Shown: positions 22,279 through 34,464, numbered from the stretch's first letter. The stretch: 64,000 nucleotides of DNA from Cornus controversa (GCA_026545225.1 CM048851.1:33627456-33691455); one strand, 5' to 3'. The notes: generated by a model from the letters alone, not told the origin. Made by a program: numbers and translations.

Positions 22279-25200
22279 TGTAATACCCCGTAATTTGAGG
22301 ATATTTAAATGGAGTATTTATTTATTTAATTGGGTTTTTAATTATTTAAATGTTTTAACTAATTTTGTCAATACATGTTTTTATGTGTTTAATGTGGATG
22401 TTTGAATTGTTGCTAAGTATTGATTGAGTTTAGTTGTGTGTGAAATATTTGTTTTAAATATAATTTTTCTTTTAAATAAAAATATGTGGGTTTGGGCTAC
22501 GTTTACTTTTCATATTTAATTATTATTAGGTTGGGCTAGACTATTGGGTTGGGCTATATATATTTATATATAGGTGGGCTAAATATTTTATATCCATTAG
22601 TTTAATTATTTAGGAATTATTATTTTTTTAGTTTTCTAGAAAGAAAATTAAATAAGAGAAAAGAAATTAGGGTTCAATAGTTTTCTACGCACATATTTAG
22701 AGAGAATGGTAGACGCCAGAAAAAGGGAGAGAAGGTGATTTTGCTCAAAATTATTAGGCAAGTTCAATCTCTTCACTTCCCCTTTGAAATTTGCAAACAT
22801 ATATATAACTATTTGTATAGTTTGATTTCATGAATATACATGTATATGCATATAGGTTTATGTATCATTAGGTTTAACAATTTGGAATTTTTGTTTAATT
22901 GCACGTTCAAGGAATTTTCGTTTGATTAAGCATAAATTTATTGTGTTAAACTAGGATTTCGTTTCTAATATATAGATTGATAGAAACTAGGGTATTGTTT
23001 CTAATATATAGATTGATAGAAACTAGGGTTTCATTTCTAATACATAGATTGATAGAAACTAGGGTTTTATTTTTGGAGATATGTATATTGATTAAAATCT
23101 AGGATTTCGTTTATAAAATTTATATGTAGTGAATTAAATCGTATTGTATGTATTTACATTTAATTTTTGTAAACAGTGTCGATGTCCAGAATTTTTCGAC
23201 GAACATATTTTGACTCCACGAGACTCATTCTCGATCAGAAATTACCCAATAAGAAAACCCAATAGCTTATGCTACTGGACCTTGTCATTTTTCAATCAAA
23301 AATTCTCGTCCAGGTCTCCAAAAAATTACGTTTTTTCATCGTATAGGAAGACTGCTGAATGTTTCAGAAATTTTGTTCGTGGACCAAATGAACTCAGAAT
23401 TGGCTGAAATTTAACATTTAGTAGTGTTTAATTATTATGTTTCTTATGTATTTTTTTTAGCATTTTGAAGAAAGTTTATTTTTTTGCGATATCCTTCAGC
23501 TGCTAGTTTCCTTTTGTTTTTAGGTTTTCTTATGCTGTTAGAATTTTGATTTCTTTATAATAAATGGAAGTATGGTGGAGAATAGATCATGCAACCCATT
23601 CAATTATCATGTATTTGTGAACAGTCTGAGATATTTAAATATATATATATTTATTTTAAAATATTTTTAAATATAAAAAATTAGAAAAAAATATTTTAAA
23701 TTATCAAAAAATTCCAAAAAATTTATGAAAATTTTAGTAGGACTTTTAGAGACAAAATATGCACAGAAACCTAGGCTAGAGCTAGGTTTAGAGTTACTTG
23801 ATGTTTAAATGGAGGTGTGGGCTTTAGTGTGGGGTTTCTTTTTAATTAATTAATTATTTTTCTTTAATTATTTCTTTGCTTTCATAAATGTTCGTGATTA
23901 ATTATATGATGTTTAGATCAATTTTATGAGATTATGTTAAACTCCGATTACTTTTAAGGTATGTTGTGTCATATTTAATTATTTATTAATAAATGTGACG
24001 TTAGAATTTTTCTGATTTTAATTAGCATTCTTTTAAGTGTGTTAGATTATTATTTAAAAGTAATATCTAGGCATGTCAGGATTGCCTAATACCTAATAAG
24101 ATATTTATTCATTATATTTTTAGCATGTCAGGATTACCTAATACCTAATAAGGTATTTATTCATTATATTTTCGGCATGTCAAGATTGCCTAATACCTAA
24201 TAAGATATCTATTCATTATATTTTCAGAATGTCAGGATTGCGAGGCAAGTTAGGATTGCCTAATACCTAATAAGGTATCTATACATTATATTTGGCATGT
24301 TAGGATTACTAGGCATGTCGGAATTGCCTAATACCTAATAAGGTATCTATATATTATATTTCGCATGTCAGGATTGCCTAATACCTAATAAGGTATCTAT
24401 ATAATATATTTCGCATGTCAGGACTACCAATCATGTCAGGATTGCCTAATACCTAATAAGGCATCTATACATTATATTTGGCAAGTCAGGATTGTCAGGC
24501 ATATCGGGATTGTCTAATACCTAATAAGGTATCTATACATTATATTTGGCATATCAAAATTGTCAGGCATGTTAGGATTACCTAATACCTAATAAGGTAT
24601 TTATACATTATATTTGGGCATGTCGATTAGGATTGCCTAAAACTTAATATGATATCTTTATATTTTATTTGGGGAATATCAGGATTGTCTAATATCTAAT
24701 AAAAAAATTTCTCGTTATATATTCGAGCATGTTAGGATTGTCTCTTGTGTAAACTTAAAACTAGTCTGCACTTGCATTGAGATAACAGATGGATTAGTGT
24801 AGTGCGTGGGGCTGCTCTATTCTTGGGTCACATGGTTAATTGGAGATATGTTTATGAGCTGGTGAGTTATACTTAATTGTATTTGGGGTTTTGTAGAAAG
24901 ATGATTGGTGAAGGCATGTTAGGTTTGTGTAATACTTAGTAAGATATTGTGATAATGGATGGGTTTGTTCAGAACATGATTCTAATTATTTCTAAGACAT
25001 GAGATTAAAAGACTAAATGATATAATTATATCTGTATGTTTTTACTATCCTCATATAGAGGGTATGTTTACTAGTTCTCTGATTGGGTGGCAGTGAAGGG
25101 AACTTGCTTGTGGGTTTAACCCACTTTGTTGATATTTCAGGTGTCAGGTAGTTTCTATCTCGAGATTAGAGCATGAAGTTCATAGAGCGTGACAACCATC

Positions 25201-25498
25201 TATTCTTTACAAGACTCCAGTGTATGAACTTAGATCTTTTAATAAAGTATTTACTTTTATAATTTTTGGTTAACAGGTCCTTAAGTTACGGGACTTCCAA
25301 GTTGTATAGTTCAGATTCGCATTTTGTACATTTAACAGTATTATTTTATTTCAGTTGGACTTTCCTGTCAACATTTAAAATTTTTTTTTTTTTTTTTGTC
25401 ATTGTATTTTATGCTTGTTTGCTATTAGTTGTAAATATCCCTTATGTTTTATGTGTGAGGCTGGCCACCTCATGCGTGAGATTGTAGGGGGTATTTCA
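22279..25498 (+). mobile_element. Solo LTR 2 (3.2 kb, TGTAATACCCCG family)
   Basis: Starts TGTAATACCCCG, ends GGGGTATTTCA, flanked by perfect AAAAG target duplications (22274-22278, 25499-25503). It lies inside the gypsy-type gene remnant. It shares with copies 1 and 3 the GGCAAGTT...CTCTTCACTTCCCC block (about 22759), the hairpin minisatellite (24066-24735), the GGGTTTAACCCACTTTG block (about 25114) and the ACTTCCAA block near 25290. The middle (23180-23410) is AT-rich and unlike the GC islands of copies 1 and 3. Three near-identical ATAGATTGATAGAAACTAGG words occur at 22973-23060. Confidence 0.9.
24066..24735 (+). repeat. Hairpin minisatellite in solo LTR 2, about 11 units
   Basis: Units of roughly 50-70 bp contain GGCATGTCAGGATTG, then CCTAATACCTAATAAGGTAT and CTATACATTATATTT. 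The core ATACCT-AATA-AGGTAT forms a perfect 6 bp stem. Some units carry an extra GGCATGTCAGGATTG, giving a two-length pattern. Confidence 0.88.
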
Positions 25499-25503
25499 AA
25501 AAG

Positions 25504-25779
25504 GACTTCGACTTTCTAACTCCTTCACTAGCGTTGTAATCAGAATCTAAGGGGTAACCCTTGATAATGATGTCACTATGAATACGACATGTCTCCCTAA
25601 CCCTCTCAATATCAACAAACTGCCTAGTCACTGAAGCAACAATTACGCCATGATCGAATGTGACTGCTTCCCCAACAAAAGCAATGGGTTAGGCAATTTC
25701 TATGATTTGAAGTAAGGAACTAGACATTGTGACCTCATGATTATCAGAAAGGGTACAATCGCTGTCACTAGAAGACATT
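25504..25779 (-). pseudogene. Gypsy-type transposon protein, N-terminal part, broken
   Basis: An ATG at 25779 on the reverse strand opens MSSSDSDCTLSDN, an acidic Ser-rich start. A TAA occurs after 29 codons, then the frame continues (FVGEAVTFDHGVIV, IIIKGYPLDSDYN) up to the solo LTR 2 insertion. It is the upstream half of the protein described at 20640-22278. Confidence 0.55.
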
Positions 25780-26064
25780 ATAAAGGAGAAAAAGACGTTA
25801 GTTAAGGAATGAAAATTGACCTACGAAGACAAATCGGTACCAGAAAGCTCAAAGGAAATGAATTTGAAAGATAAGATAATCAGTTGTAGGAGATTTGTGA
25901 CTGAAAATAATAAAGTGTCATGACAGAGCACAAAGGTAGCATAAAAGGATCACTTATGTGCTCAGAGTCGTCATCGATACCTCAGCATTAACGAGGGTCC
26001 TTGATACAAGCAATGAAATGATGAAAATGCCTATAGAAATTCCCCCTAGTTTGGCCAAAGCTCA

Positions 26065-26506
26065 TACTGAAGAGAATTGGGGGCAAAGTGTAGGGAAAAA
26101 TTTTCCCAGCTATTCATATGGGCTGACTGAAATGCGAACGGGCCAAGCCCAAGAGGAATTGAGCCCAAGGTTCAGCAAAAGCCCCAAAGAATTATTTCAA
26201 AAAGAAGAACGGGCTCAGTCGTCCCTTTACAAGGCCAAGAGCGGCCCAACTTAGACATGAAGTCCAAACTCTTTTAGGAATTTATGTCTTTGAGAGAAAA
26301 GATATCTGCAAATAAAGGAATTTGAGTCCTAAAAGAATTCAAATTCCAACTTGTATAAATATCTGAAAAAAAGAAATAAAAAAGGATCCTCGAATCCTCA
26401 TCACGATTTCTTTGAAAAAATATTATGTTCTTGAAATTGTTGGATGTGTGCATTGAATTCACTAGCAGAAAATTAAGTAAGCAATTTTTTGTACTAACAA
26501 TCACCA
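26065..26506 (+). mobile_element. Polypurine tract and probable 3' LTR of a gypsy element
   Basis: AAGAGAATTGGGGGCAAAG (about 26069-26088) is a strong polypurine tract followed directly by TGTAGGGAAAAA, the expected LTR start. A TATAAATA-like word occurs at 26354. The right end is probably near AATCACCA at 26498-26506 but lacks a proven target duplication. No 5' LTR, primer site or pol was found in the window. Confidence 0.5.
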
Positions 26507-26509
26507 AAA

Positions 26510-26948
26510 TTTATTGTCTATCTAAATTGTCTCACTATATGCATCAAGTGGATTGAAAGTGACTTCAGAATGATTCCAAATAATGGAATCCCTTAATTTA
26601 TTCTACCTAGACTTTTCCATTTAATCATCCATTACAATTCATAAATTAAACATAGATCAAGTTATTAAAAAAGTTTGAAATAATCAATATAAAATTGACG
26701 TGACCCCATTCCAGTAAGTTTAACAAATGATGGGATTTTTTGTGCCCCAAAAATTAAGGAAGACGCACACTAGTCCCCAAATCCATATTTGACATGCAAA
26801 TCCCATTTTACGAACATAAAGTCGCAGTGATGAAAAAACAGTAATTAATTGATAACATCACCAAGTTTAGTTACCTTGATAGACAACTGTGAAAAGTGTC
26901 TAAGATTAGCAACCATAGCTCCTGAGCCTAAATTTTTTGATATATCCA
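26510..26948. other. Intergenic, nothing recognised
   Basis: AT-rich sequence without a coding region or repeat boundary that I can support. Confidence 0.5.
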
Positions 26949-26957
26949 TTGCTCTTA

Positions 26958-27129
26958 GGGTAATGCTACTCAGGCAGAATTCGTAGACAGAATTCATAAG
27001 CAGAATATTTCATATCCATTGGATGCATGTGGTAGGTCCCACCACATACACTCACCACATGCATCCAATGGATGTAAAACTTTCTGCCTATGAATTCTGC
27101 TTACGAATTCTGCCTGAGTAGCATTACCC
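26958..27129. mobile_element. Hairpin MITE, Mutator type (172 bp)
   Basis: Almost the whole element is one inverted repeat, from GGGTAATGCTACTCAGGCAG to its mirror ending AGTAGCATTACCC. A perfect 9 bp target duplication TTGCTCTTA flanks it (26949-26957, 27130-27138), which points to the Mutator superfamily. It encodes nothing and would need a transposase from elsewhere. Confidence 0.92.
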
Positions 27130-27138
27130 TTGCTCTTA

Positions 27139-27748
27139 TTATGCTTTTGATTATTTGAAAAGTGTGTGGAGATTGAAGCTTACCTACCATGATTGTAAAA
27201 CAATGGAGAGACTATTGGGATAGTGAGAGAGCTAGAGATCTATTGGATAAGGGAAGTTCAAATATTGTTGGTGTGGTTGAAGGTTTCAATCAGAGAATTA
27301 GAGAGTATCACTCAAAATAAAAAATCTTTGTTAGGGTTCTATGATTGAAGCAAATAATCGATTTGAGAGTGAGATTTTGAGAGAATGGATTTTTGGTAAA
27401 GTGTACAAGGCCCAGTCACCGAGGCAAGGGTAATGTAATATTTTAGAGTAGGAGTGTGAAAGCCATAATTCTTTTGAGCGAATATTAATAAATTCACGGC
27501 ATTTACTTCGGTGGAAACAAAAATATAATACTATAAAAAATTAGACATAAGCGCTTTTTTTTGTTTGACTATTTCAAAAAATAAGAACCTCATGATTTGT
27601 GAAAACATTGACTTTTTTAATTTTTTTGTTTTTGCGGCCAAAAAATATTGGTCGCAAAAAGATTGTATTTGTTGTTAATACTCCCGTTAATCTTTGGTTG
27701 CAAATGCCTTATATATTACAACTGATTTGTTTTGGTCACAAAAAAAAA
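27139..27748. other. Intergenic with a short repeat related to 28619-28735
   Basis: About 27640-27740 and 28619-28735 are direct copies (TTAATACTCCC, TTTTGGTCACAAA). The inverted-repeat element at 27749 sits between them. Nothing else is recognised. Confidence 0.5.
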
Positions 27749-28305
27749 TGGGAAAATTAGATTTCAGTGACCAAAATTGAAAAAATATTGCTATTTAGTG
27801 ACCTTAAACTCAATAAAAGGTAAATAGTGACCAAACTTAAAAAATAATTGCTAACAAGTGACCATTTAATCTTAAAACCTAAAATACCCTTCATTTTGTG
27901 CATAAATCCCCATCTTTTATTCATTTTTTTAAAACCCAAATATCAAAAAATTTAAAGAATCCAATGACTTGTATACAATATATGAACATATATACATTCT
28001 AAAGAAGATATAATTTATATATATATATATATATTCTTGTATATTAATATCTCATTAACAAAAAAAAAAATTTAATTTGGGTGCAATTAATTATTAATAA
28101 GGAATATTGGAAGATATGAATAGACTTGCCTAATAAACATATTACCTACTGCCTCATATCTTTTTTTTTTTTTATATCAGGTATCCCATAGTTAATTCAT
28201 TTCAAGTAATAACTCTTGCTGTATCTTTGGAGCCCTAAAATCTATCAAAGAAAAAAAATCCATATATGCACATGCATTAATTGTAAGATGAACATATATG
28301 TCTAA

Positions 28306-28345
<40 letters not shown>

Positions 28346-28611
28346 GGAGAGAGATTCTCTCTCTATATATACTTTCTTTTCTAGAATCTTTGTATGTCTT
28401 TTGAAGATTTGATATTTAGAATTGAGATTGGGGAAGACGAATAAGGGATTGATAATTTCTAAATAAAGGGAGGGTATTTTGGACATTAAAGTTAAATGGT
28501 CACTCATTGGCAATTACTTTTCAAGATTGGACACTATTTACCTTTTATTGAGTTTATGGTCACTGTAAATCAAATATTTTTAATTTTGGTCACCAAAATC
28601 TAATTTTCCCA
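27749..28611. mobile_element. DNA transposon with about 145 bp terminal inverted repeats
   Basis: The left arm TGGGAAAATTAGATTTCAGT and the right arm (mirror TGGGAAAATTAGATTTTGGT) continue inward for about 145 bp with matching GTGACC words. The flanks are A runs (8 and 7 A), so a target duplication cannot be measured. The interior holds TA and GA microsatellites (28020-28038, 28308-28350) and no transposase. The long arms suggest a Mutator-like non-autonomous element. Confidence 0.75.
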
Positions 28612-29084
28612 AAAAAAATTGTATTCGCGACCAAAACATATTTTGGTCATTAATACTCCCATAATTAGCAACCAAAGATTACTTTGGTCAAAAATACCTT
28701 GCATATTATGACCAATCTATTTTGGTCACAAATAATGTTACATTTGTGACATATTGTGTTCGGTCACACAAATTAAGACTGATTTGTTGCAGTGGCTAAA
28801 AAAAAACTTATCTTGATCAAAGGGACAATTAGCTAATGATATGATTTGAGCTCCAAATATATGGACTATAGTTTATTTGAAATATTGAGCAAGGCAAATG
28901 AACCAAACTCAATCTTCACTTTGAAGTTCATTAATTATCATTATTATTTTTAAAACTAAGCTTGAACATAGTCAAATAATGTTAACTATTAGGTCTTTTT
29001 CCCTTAACACTAATAGATGGGATATAGCCTGGGTAATTGAGAAAAGTAAATTAAAACCTGAACTTTAAAAATCTTATACATAGT
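28612..29084. other. Intergenic, no gene
   Basis: Apart from the repeat copy at 28619-28735 noted above, no coding or structural feature is visible. Confidence 0.5.
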
Positions 29085-30464
29085 TGTTTGGTCAGGAGAA
29101 GCATATCACAAGAAAACATGGAGGTCCTATCATAAAAGAAAAACATAAAGAAAGCATAAGAATATGTGATTCGGTTGCACCTGACCTACGTCCATGGAAA
29201 GAAAAAATTCTACGACCATTAATAAAGAAGAGATAGATAATTGTAGAGTAAAAACATTCAAAACTGCCTTTTGAAAAGTCCCACAAATGTAGGAGTAATT
29301 CTACGATACCCCAAGGATTCCTTAAATGTAAGAATCTCACTACTCATAAAACACAATTTTCTATTATTATAAGAAATCATAAAATATGGAGTTTTACTAG
29401 TGGTGGGATACTTCGAATACACGGAATCCCGTGGTAATTAATAATTTCTCCAAATGTAGAGAATACACACCCATTTATTGCATCTCTCTACTCTCACGAC
29501 TTAACTCCTTCGTGAAGCTGCCCTTAGGGCTACATCTCTCTACTGTTCTACCCACCTAACCTTTTTTTTTTCTCCCTCATTTTTCCCATCCTTTTTTGTC
29601 TCTAAGTCTCAAAGCATAAGTCTCTATTTATAACTTCTTCTTGCTCATATCTACCTTACATTTTTTTCAATTTGGGACATGTGTTACAAGTCAAAAAAAC
29701 TAACCCAATTTTGACTAGGAATATGAGCTATAATTCCTAACAATCTCCACCTTGACTCAAATTCTATTAAGTCAAACATCAACTCTACTTGCAACTAAAA
29801 TCCGTTGCAACACATGTTGAGATTCCTTGTATTTTCTGGATTTCTTTTAAACAAAAGTTGACATTCCCAAGACGAACATTCAGCTCTGATACCACTTTCG
29901 AGGATGAAACCTTCGGCCCTAATAAACTCTCCAAGATGAACTTTCGGCTCTGATACCACTTATTGGGGCCATCATAAGCACATCACAAGCAAACATAGAG
30001 ATTCCATCATGAGACAAACACATAACACAAAGAAACTACAAGATATACGTGGTTCGGCTACACTCGTCTTACGTCCACAGAGAGAATAAATTTCACCATT
30101 TTTTTTTAAAAAAAGAGACATACAACTATAGAGTACAAACATTCAACACTGTCTTATAAAAAGTCATACAATTATAGAGAATGTCCACCCATTTATTACA
30201 TCTCTCTATTCTCATGACTCAACCCCTCATGAGATTGTCGTTAAGACTATATCTCTCTACTCTTCTACCCACGTATTCCCTTTTTTCTCCCTCACTTGTC
30301 TATCCTCTTTTCTAAGTCCCAAAGTATGTGTCTCGACCTATTTATAACTTCTTGTACATCTCGTTTAGTACATCTCGTTTATGTTTTTTCAACGCGGGAC
30401 ATGTATTATAAGTAAAACAATCCAACCCAATTTTGACTACAAATATAAGCCATAATTCCCACCA
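29085..30464 (-). mobile_element. LTR retrotransposon with 220 bp interior, TRIM/LARD-like
   Basis: Two related LTRs, about 29085-29742 (enlarged by a nested MITE) and about 29964-30464, face the same way on the reverse strand. The spacer between them carries a primer site GTGGTATCAGAGCC (about 29945-29959) next to the right LTR and a purine tract CAAGGTGGAGAT (29743-29754) next to the left one. A second TGGTATCAGAGC-like word is at about 29885-29897. Outer flanks ATAGT and ATAGC match at 4 of 5 bases. No gag or pol is present. It is either a true miniature element or a deletion product of a copia element. Confidence 0.75.
29292..29451. mobile_element. 160 bp MITE nested in the LTR
   Basis: The ends GGAGTAATTCTACG and (mirror) GGAGAAATTATTAATT start imperfect inverted repeats that meet in the middle (CTCATAAAAC against ACTAGTAAAAC). 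A 7 bp target duplication AAATGTA is at 29285-29291 and 29452-29458. The duplication length is near that of hAT (8), but the superfamily is not settled. Confidence 0.8.
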
Positions 30465-31586
30465 ATAGCGTGGTGTCTAATTAATGGAAAAGTCTCTCTC
30501 TGGATAAACCATCACATTCAAGAATGCACATAAGATGTATTGAACTAGTGGTTGAGGAGAGATTATATAGGACATGACCATTTCGAGCCTCAATTACAAT
30601 ATCAATATATATATAATGTGAGGTCAGAGGTGGGTACTCTATGAATGTGCATGATCAGGCGCGCTCTCTACTACCCAAAACGGCTTCTGTTATATATATC
30701 AATATATATATATAGCAATAGTACGTGACTCAACCCACGCTAACACGACACAAAATAAATAAGTTTAACTTTAACTTAATCATGTTATGGTTGTAATTGT
30801 GTCAATCTGAATTGATATATTAATTAAATTTGTCATATTTGTATTTGACATACCAACTAATTTATAACATTGTTAGACTAGTTTAATTAAACATATCTGA
30901 ACAACGTATCATGTTCGTCTTAGAAATAACTTGTTTAATTAAATGTGTCATGTTCATGTTGATCGATTTGATCTAATAATATGAAAATTTATCTTGATCA
31001 TAATTTTAATTAAACATATCTTGTCATGTCGTGTCAAGTCTTAACCATTTATTAAAAGAGTCACATGTTCGTATTCGTGTTAAAATTTCTTATCATAAAT
31101 ATTAATCGTGTCGTATTCATGTTAACCCATGTAAACACGACACACCTAACACAAATTGCCACCACTGAAAAATCTAATTTTTTTAACAACATGACTATTT
31201 TATCCTTGTTAGTGGGCTCATAAAAAAAAGGCCGAGGTCCGACTGAATTAAAAGTCCATTCCATCAAGTTCGAATATATTTGTAATCCGAATTTTAAAAC
31301 AGGTCAAATGTGAGTCTTCTTTAAAAGGATTGTCTTAGATGCAGTTCGAAACTGAATATAAACGTACATTTATTGGATTTTATGTGAAATGCAATCTGAT
31401 TTGGATTTTGCACATCCTTTCTTTTCTATAAAAAGATTACCCTTTAGAGAAAAAAAACGTGACACGGCCACTATTTATTCACTACAAGTAGCTTCCAATT
31501 GCATACCAGTCAAATAATAAAAATTTAACCTTAAAAAAAGAAAATCATTAGTAGAATTTTTGAAAGGAAATAAAGTCTTAAAATTA
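30465..31586. other. 3' flank of gene B, hAT-like repeat at about 30720-31150
   Basis: Words such as CGCTAACACGACAC (30748) and GTAAACACGACACACC (31131) resemble the AT-rich hAT-like non-autonomous elements of many plants, but I could not fix both ends. No gene is seen; the reverse ORF at 31061-31267 is not of a known family. Confidence 0.35.
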
Positions 31587-32052
31587 TCAGTTGAACTTTG
31601 CGACATGCTGGCGTGGTGATTTGGCATCACGCAGCTGCTTCTCTTTGGAGAGGATTTCTGCCAACCTACATGTATTAAACAATTAATTAAAAATTAATAG
31701 AATAGTATTTTGAATTAATGGGATGCAAATATATTATTAATAATTAGAGGATATATGAACAGTTTGATACCTTATGAGAGCCTCCTCATTCGTAGCTTGA
31801 TTAGATGCTTCATAGACACCGGTATCTAAATTCACCCTCGAAACTGGTTTCTTTAATAATTCATTGCCAACTTTTACCAGATCATCCAAGTTTTGTTTGG
31901 TTGCAGTATCAGTTGATGAAACTGTACCATTTAATGTATCATCCTGCATATAGGTTCAAATTAAAGAACTGTCACTATAAAATATACTTAATTGTTTAGT
32001 TTTTCGTTGTGATTTTTACATTTTTGGTTTCATATATCAATTCTCAGCATGG

Positions 32053-32086
<34 letters not shown>

Positions 32087-33610
32087 CTGAATACGAAGGT
32101 ATTTATCTTCTGAGTGAAGGGCTTGGAAAACTGTAGAAATGTGAAAGTCGACCATATCACCACTTGCTTGAGTAAACACATCCACTAATGGAGTTGAACC
32201 TTCACTTGTCAACCATCCCAAAACACCCCACTTTGCAGCTTCATCTGCATCATATTTCTCTTCGACTTTCGCTGTACCAGTTCCTAAGGATACAACAAGA
32301 AACCTATTATAGTCTGGATTTATTGCAATAAAGTCAGAACTTCCCCGGGTAATCTCCTTTGTCACTTCACCCATAGCAACCAGAGCCTGAAACCAAACAT
32401 ATATTATGTAAATTTCTATAGTAATATATCCTAATTAAATTTCTAAATCCAACATATATTATATATGTAAATATACCGGATTATTAGCAGCTACACCGCC
32501 ATCAATAAGATTGAATTCTGTCACTTTTCCGGTGGAATCTTTGTTTTCAAAACAATAGGCAGGAAGATAGGTTGGGGCAGCTGACGTTGAAATACATATA
32601 TCAGAGAGTAAGACATCTAAGCTTGGGTTTTTCTTCACCTAAACCACAAAAACAATAGTAAGGCAAACGAGTTTAGTTTCACATATGATACATAAAGCTG
32701 TAAAATAAAAAGGGTCAATCTTAAATTTACATATAATATATAAATAAATAAATATATCTATATATATATAGAGAGAGAGAGAGAGAGCACCTTGTAGCTT
32801 GAGAAGATGGTTGGCTGGAGTCTCTTGATATCGAAAGTAGGGATCACAACATTAGTTAATGTTTCATTCAACCGTGTGTTTCCCAATTTTTCCCTAACGA
32901 TATTGTGTAGATACTTGCCATCATATTTGGGTCCTGAGAGGGACTTGATTACTTTTGTAGCATGAGAAAATGGACTACTGTAGTAAAGTGAAAACGTGAT
33001 CATGCATGTTAGTATAGAACTAGAGAATACAAGAAAATAGCATTATATATATGTTAGTGATGTTGAGGTTCACCTGTCCTGAGGGAAGATTTTAGGGCAG
33101 TGTTCAAGATAGAATTCCTTGATGTCTTTGGCGGCAAATTTAGGGCTGCGGTTCTCTTCATTTGGTGCAGTTAGCATGGCAGTCACAATTCCACCCGTGC
33201 TTGTTCCTGCAATCACGTCGAAATAGTCTGCAATTCTTGCATCCTCACCGTCCAATTTCTTCAATACACCAAACCAAACCATCATGCATGATTTAAGACG
33301 TGTGTGTATATATATAATCCTAATAGGTATTGAGCATAGTAGATGGAGTGTCATGCATGATATAAATGGAAACTTTTGAGTATATATAGATGTAATTAAA
33401 TATTTATTATAGCCTTAATATTTTTCCTTTCAAGTGAAAGAGAGAGATATTATAACATGAGCTCCAAGTTTTGTGTACCTGCAGCTGGGACTCTAGGAAG
33501 CCAAGGATAATCCCAGGGATAATTCCTCTAATTCCACCTCCATCAATACTAAGAATGGTGATCAATTTTCCGAAAGTTGGAGGCTTTAGAGGTGATTTTG
33601 CTCCTTCCAT
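31587..33610 (-). CDS. Patatin-like phospholipase A (acyl hydrolase), gene B
   Basis: Seven exons on the reverse strand: 33610-33479, 33258-33074, 32977-32791, 32638-32477, 32386-32087, 31943-31771 and 31665-31587. All introns are GT-AG and the spliced frame codes for 405 aa. Oxyanion loop DGGGIRG is in exon 1, nucleophile Ser64 in GTSTG in exon 2, and the catalytic Asp214 motif is the canonical DGG followed by VAANNP. Phases are identical to genes A and C. The C-terminus has two extra residues ([10 protein letters not shown]). Exon 3 starts SSPFSHATK where A and C have SGRFAHGTQ. The acceptor before exon 2 (TATTGAAG) has a weak pyrimidine tract compared with GGTGCAG in A and C. Its family role is lipid acyl hydrolysis in the cytosol. 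Of the three it looks the most conventional enzyme. Confidence 0.93.
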
Positions 33611-33823
33611 GATAAATTCAGGAGAAGGTATATATATTATATATATATATGGAGAACAAAGAGATAGAGAGATATCCAGAGAGAAAAAGATTGAAGTTTT
33701 AAGAGTGTTGATGGATAAAATGAACGTAGCTAGATTAATTTGAAGTTATATAATTTCAAGAGCTTTGAAACAAAGAAATGAATTCCTGAAACCCTGAGTA
33801 CCATTTGAGAAGGTGAGTGTACG

Positions 33824-33831
33824 TATTTATA
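33824..33831 (-). promoter_or_regulatory. TATA box of gene B
   Basis: TATAAATA on the reverse strand, 214 bp before the ATG. The leader between has no CT-rich run like that of genes A and C; it has GA/CT-rich words at 33655-33690. Confidence 0.65.
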
Positions 33832-33837
33832 GATGTG

Positions 33838-34375
33838 GTTTGAATGTTTCAAATGTTAAAAACATGTTAATTGGATTTTCCTTATTCCGGCCGTTTGACT
33901 GAAGTTGTAGTTTCTTGGCAATTTGGTATACAAGTACGGACAGACATTGAAAGGTGCAAGAGAACTATTGAAAATTCCAAATTCCAATATATAGTACGGT
34001 AGTCACTGTATTTGGGAATTGTAGGTAAGACCATAAGATAATTGCAGGTTTGAACTTTAAAATTAATGTCTATGAATGAATGGATTGAATGCATATATAT
34101 ACATTCTCAATTCAAGAAATGTTCTCTAGAAATATTATTATTTGGTGCGACTATTATTTTCTTGAATTTTAGCCTCACTCGTGGGGTTTGTCTGGTGCAC
34201 GCCATGGGAGAGACCGCAAGAATGATTGAGATATCAATAAAACCGAACTAAATAATCTCTTAAGTATTTCTTGTCAATCAATCTCAACAATCTTTTTTTC
34301 GCAACTGGTAGTGCTTGTTTGCAGTGACAAGTAATAATCTTGAAAAAATGTAGGAAAGTGCAATGCAATAATTAA
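33838..34375. other. Upstream spacer of gene B, also present upstream of gene C
   Basis: This block is homologous, in the same absolute orientation, to about 56080-56590. Shared words include TTTGACTGAAGTTGTAGTT, TACGGTAGTCACT, GAAATGTTCTCTAGAAATAT and CTGGTGCACGCCATGGG. For B it is the upstream side of a reverse-strand gene; for C it is the far upstream side of a forward gene. A divergent ancestral pair would explain this. Confidence 0.75.
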
Positions 34376-34464
34376 TTTTCTAATTAGAGATAACTTTGAA
34401 GACTAAGGAGGAGGAAGAGACATATATAATGAGAAGGCAAGTATTTTGTGTTTATTTAATTTTT

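Noticed and set aside
24066-24735. Repeat array with palindromic core as a CRISPR-like or attachment-site array
   Set aside because: The same array sits at the matching position in two other solo LTRs, so it is part of the LTR.
25958-26254. Forward ORF of 98 codons
   Set aside because: It spans the polypurine tract and the start of an LTR, so it is unlikely to be a gene.
29885-29960. Two TGGTATCAGAGC-like words as a tRNA-Met gene
   Set aside because: They are primer-binding sites next to LTRs; no tRNA cloverleaf surrounds them.
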